In this document: one piece after another, positions 61,297 to 64,000 of the stretch | How the letters are laid out: every line of letters begins with the position of its first letter | Numbering within the stretch: the stretch's first letter is position 1 | Source: Gracilaria domingensis | Lineage: Eukaryota; Rhodophyta; Florideophyceae; Gracilariales; Gracilariaceae | Assembly: GCA_022539475.1 (NCBI GenBank) | Contig: VCMS01000038.1 | Location: 124,001-188,000, forward strand | Direction of reading: 5' to 3' | DNA length: 64,000 bases | Translations under genes and position numbers: made by a program | Notes under the pieces: model-generated | The model's input: only the letters and a program-made list of their open reading frames with translations | What the model was told of the DNA's origin: nothing | Databases searched by the model: none

Positions 61297-62299
61297 GGAC
61301 AAGCCTACCACCGCCTGCAGGGGCGCCTTCGAGGAATTACCTTAGTGGTTGACGACGAAGAGACGGAGATGTTGGAGAGCTACCCTGAAGTGGTTAATTT
61401 CTTGTTGGAGACATATGCGACCGATGAGGTAATACAGGAGTCCTACTCGGAGTTGCTCGCTTACCGTCAAAGGTCAGGCCAAACCGAAATGGAATTCTCA
61501 GTTGCCTTGTGGAACCTAGCTACGCGATGTGGGAACGTGATCACTACCACGAGGTTAAAGTCAATGTTCTCTGACAATGTTGACAGAGCCATCCGCTCTC
61601 AGGTACGTAATTATTTGACGACTATCCGAAAGGTATACTACGATGCCCTTGCCAGGTACGCTCAGGGTCTGAGCGACACGCTCCGTATGGGTAAGAAACC
61701 GACTCATGGTTCTACCACAAGGGAGAAACCGAAACGGTCCGTGATAAAAATCGAAGAGAACTCTACCACAGATGGTGATTCTTTGATCAGGATACCAACT
61801 GGTACTGCAATTCACTTGGTTGCTGCACCACATGCAAATTCCCAACCCTCTACGGTAGGGAACTGGTCAACCACACCAATTGGCACTCCTCAGTTTGTCA
61901 CGACACCGACCAGGGCGCCAACACAGTCACCTGCTTCTGTCGGTACCCGTCAATGGAATGCACCGAGTGGTTCTAATTCGTCTTATGCGACGGCGAACAC
62001 TGGGGAAAGGAAGTCTACCTCGATGGTAATAAGGACCCGACCACAGGGGGTCTGCTTTGCTGGTTCTGCCTCTCGGGTGATCACGTTGCCTATAGGTGCG
62101 ATAAGCTACCGCCCGGCCTTCGAGATAATCTCGTGCAGGCCAGGCAGGAAAACCACTCTCACCTATTCGGTTCAGACCGGAACGAACCAACCGGTAACAG
62201 GACAGGACCATCTGGATCTCGTCAGGTCAACCTTGTGGAACAGGAACCGATCTTGGAAACTTCCTCTGCTCCCAAGCAGGAGGAAAACTAAAACCGGTT

Positions 62300-63556
62300 G
62301 TGGTTGAGGCCACACCCAACCGGAAATTGGAAGGCCATTCGATACCGAAAGGATTGGATGACACCGAGAAGGACGAGAACAGTACACCAATGAAGGTTAT
62401 GTTCATGAAGTACAATAACTATAAAGTTGGTGTTTCGCTTTGTTTCTCACGTTCCCATGCGGTGCCTGCAGTTTCTGTACTCGATACCGGTGCCAGTCCA
62501 TGCATATTGAACGCTCGTATGGTCCCCAAGTCGGTATTGGATACACTCAAGCAGGAAGCCACACCCGACCCTTTGGTAGATGCGAACAACCGCCCTCTGC
62601 TAATCAGAGGAACGCTGACCACGATGAAGCAAATTGGAACTTGGAAGGTACGAGTGAAGTTCTACGTGGTGGACCGATTGGCTGCGGATTGCATCCTGGG
62701 AACCAGCTTCATTGACAACCACGTCAAAGCAATCTTCCCCGGATCGCAGACAATCCTGCTCCGCTACGGTGGTAGGGTTGCCATTCAAGGTCACACAAAG
62801 ACCAAGAATGGATGGGCTCGAACACCAACACGGAAACTCCCAACCAATACGGTTTCCAACAAGGTTAGACTCACCAAGAAGGTTTCCATACCGCCTATGC
62901 ACCAGACTACCGTAACGGTTTCATGCGATACACCAGGACTGGTAACGTTGCAGAACCATCCGAGGACAGCGGAACGACATCTTACCTTAATGGCTAACGG
63001 AATTGTTGGGAACGTACCGCACAGACCATTTCAGGTATACCTCAGCAATTTCGGAAACCACACGATGAACTTGCCGAAGAATACCGTGATAGGTGTTGCT
63101 CTACCAGCCCCAAGTGGTGTATTCATCATGCCAACCGAGTCTGGCGAGGTCACCTACTCTAAGGAAGGGGGGAGGAAATCGTTTGCGAACAACCAAGTGG
63201 TATCGACGAATGCTGACGAAAAGACCGTACTGGCTGACACCAAGACCTATGCGGTAGAAGCCAGGAAGAAACTGGAGTTAGACCCAGTAAGGGATTGGAG
63301 GGAGGAAGTCCATGTAGGTGAGGACCACTGTCACAACAAGCGACGTATCCTCCGTCTCCTTGAGGAATTTGAAACCATGTGGTTGGGCGAATTAGGTGAG
63401 ATCAAGGCGGCCGAGCACCGCATCAAACTGGTGCCTGGCTCCAAACCAATATGGCAACAACCCTACCGTGCAGGTCCGAAAGCCCGCGGTGTGGAGTTGG
63501 AGGAGGTGGAACGGATGCTCCGTGAAGGTGTGATTGAACCCGCTCAATCTGAATGA
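62300..63556 (+). CDS. Gypsy protease and start of RT
   Basis: 418 codons. The retropepsin has AVPAVSVLDTGASPCILNAR and, about 95 residues on, ADCILGTSFIDN, the two usual landmarks. Then comes a linker of about 170 residues and the RT entry AEHRIKLVPGSKPIWQQPYR ... VERMLREGVIEPAQSE. RT catalytic blocks follow downstream. Confidence 0.85.
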   Translation: MVEATPNRKLEGHSIPKGLDDTEKDENSTPMKVMFMKYNNYKVGVSLCFSRSHAVPAVSVLDTGASPCILNARMVPKSVLDTLKQEATPDPLVDANNRPLLIRGTLTTMKQIGTWKVRVKFYVVDRLAADCILGTSFIDNHVKAIFPGSQTILLRYGGRVAIQGHTKTKNGWARTPTRKLPTNTVSNKVRLTKKVSIPPMHQTTVTVSCDTPGLVTLQNHPRTAERHLTLMANGIVGNVPHRPFQVYLSNFGNHTMNLPKNTVIGVALPAPSGVFIMPTESGEVTYSKEGGRKSFANNQVVSTNADEKTVLADTKTYAVEARKKLELDPVRDWREEVHVGEDHCHNKRRILRLLEEFETMWLGELGEIKAAEHRIKLVPGSKPIWQQPYRAGPKARGVELEEVERMLREGVIEPAQSE

Positions 63557-64000
63557 CCCAGCCCAGTGGTGTTGGTTCAGAGACGGGGAGATCCTAGAAT
63601 GAGGTTCTGTATCGACTATAGAAAGTTTAACAATGTCACCGTACGGGATTCGTACCCAATACCTAGGATGGACGAGTGCATTAATTCCCTTGGGGATGCA
63701 CAAATATTTACCACTTTGGACGCCAATTGCGGCTATTGGCAGATGCCTATAAGGGAAGAGGACCGAGACAAAACGGCCTTTACCTGCCATGCTGGTCTTT
63801 ACCGTTTTACTCGGATGCCTTTTGGTCTTTGTAACGCACCCGCTACCTTTCAGCGAGCGTTAGATATTATCTTTTCAAAGGTCAAGTGGAGAACCGCATT
63901 GGTATATCTAGATGATGTTATCATCTATTTCAGATCGGTGGAAGAACATTTCGTTCATGTCCGTCAGGTGTTGAGACTACTACAGACCGCAGGGGTAACG

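Larger units (their letters stand above)
59498..64000 (+). mobile_element. Ty3/gypsy element, 5' LTR to RT, cut by window edge
   Basis: The LTR-like region is about 59.5-59.95 kb: AT-rich TAGTTATTAATTTAGATAAT, then GC-rich. Its exact ends are not found. Gag follows (59,965-61,296 and on to about 62.1 kb), then protease (SVLDTGASPCIL), then RT with CIDYRKFNNVTVRDSYPIPR, FTTLDANCGYWQMPI, RMPFGLCNAPATFQRAL and LVYLDDVIIYF, running off at 64,000. Order Gag-PR-RT with this RT is Ty3/gypsy. Broken in a few places. It is inserted in the RT of the divergent copia and is therefore younger than it. Confidence 0.85.

Noticed and set aside
1-64000. Polinton or virus-like capsid genes
   Set aside because: No protein-primed polymerase, packaging ATPase or capsid text was seen; every large element is a retroelement or the single inverted-repeat transposon.

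Overview
The window is eukaryotic nuclear DNA made almost entirely of mobile elements. Signs of this are Ty1/copia and Ty3/gypsy elements, a tyrosine-recombinase (DIRS-like) retroelement, one DNA transposon with inverted ends, and a broken copy of the eukaryotic translation-control gene GCN1. The organism cannot be fixed from this sequence. Moderate GC, dense copia and gypsy nests, and an apparently intron-poor host gene would fit a red alga, but this is a weak inference.

Layout. 1-2.24 kb: 3' part of a copia pol. 2.24-5.4 kb: AT-rich, with a perfect hairpin, degenerate ~80 bp repeats and a small unknown open region near 3.8-4.2 kb. 5.5-8.65 kb: old minus-strand copia carrying a solo LTR (6579-7530). 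8.66-10.58 kb: old minus-strand gypsy gag and LTR-like piece. 10.58-12.4 kb: 5' part of a plus-strand copia. 12.7-16.98 kb: GCN1 pseudogene on the minus strand, split by an insertion with a tRNA-like head. 17-19.2 kb: GC-rich stretch with small ORFs. 19.3-24.4 kb: DIRS-like element on the minus strand.

25,089-37,671 is one 12.6 kb LTR element. Its two 585 bp LTRs are flanked by the same 5 bp duplication, and its interior has no recognisable gene. Inside it sit a complete young copia (28,670-34,913; LTRs identical as read, one 1667-codon ORF, 5 bp duplication) and a solo LTR (35,067-36,048) of the same family as 6579-7530.

38.6-50.8 kb: a plus-strand copia split by a second copia. That second element has a 2215 bp LTR-gag unit in tandem and is itself split in pol by a 1223 bp DNA transposon (47,581-48,803). 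The transposon has a 7 bp target duplication, ~23 bp imperfect inverted ends and subterminal hairpins. 50.8-55.6 kb: a minus-strand copia with 270 bp LTRs. 55.67-59.5 kb: a divergent plus-strand copia. 59.5-64 kb: a gypsy element running off the edge.

The nesting gives a relative time order: GCN1 decay and the old copia/gypsy pieces; then the gene-less 12.6 kb element (about 16 LTR differences in 585 bp); then the young copia. No intact host gene is supported. Probable primer sites suggest two priming modes among the copias: an internal (half) initiator-tRNA site and a 3'-end site.
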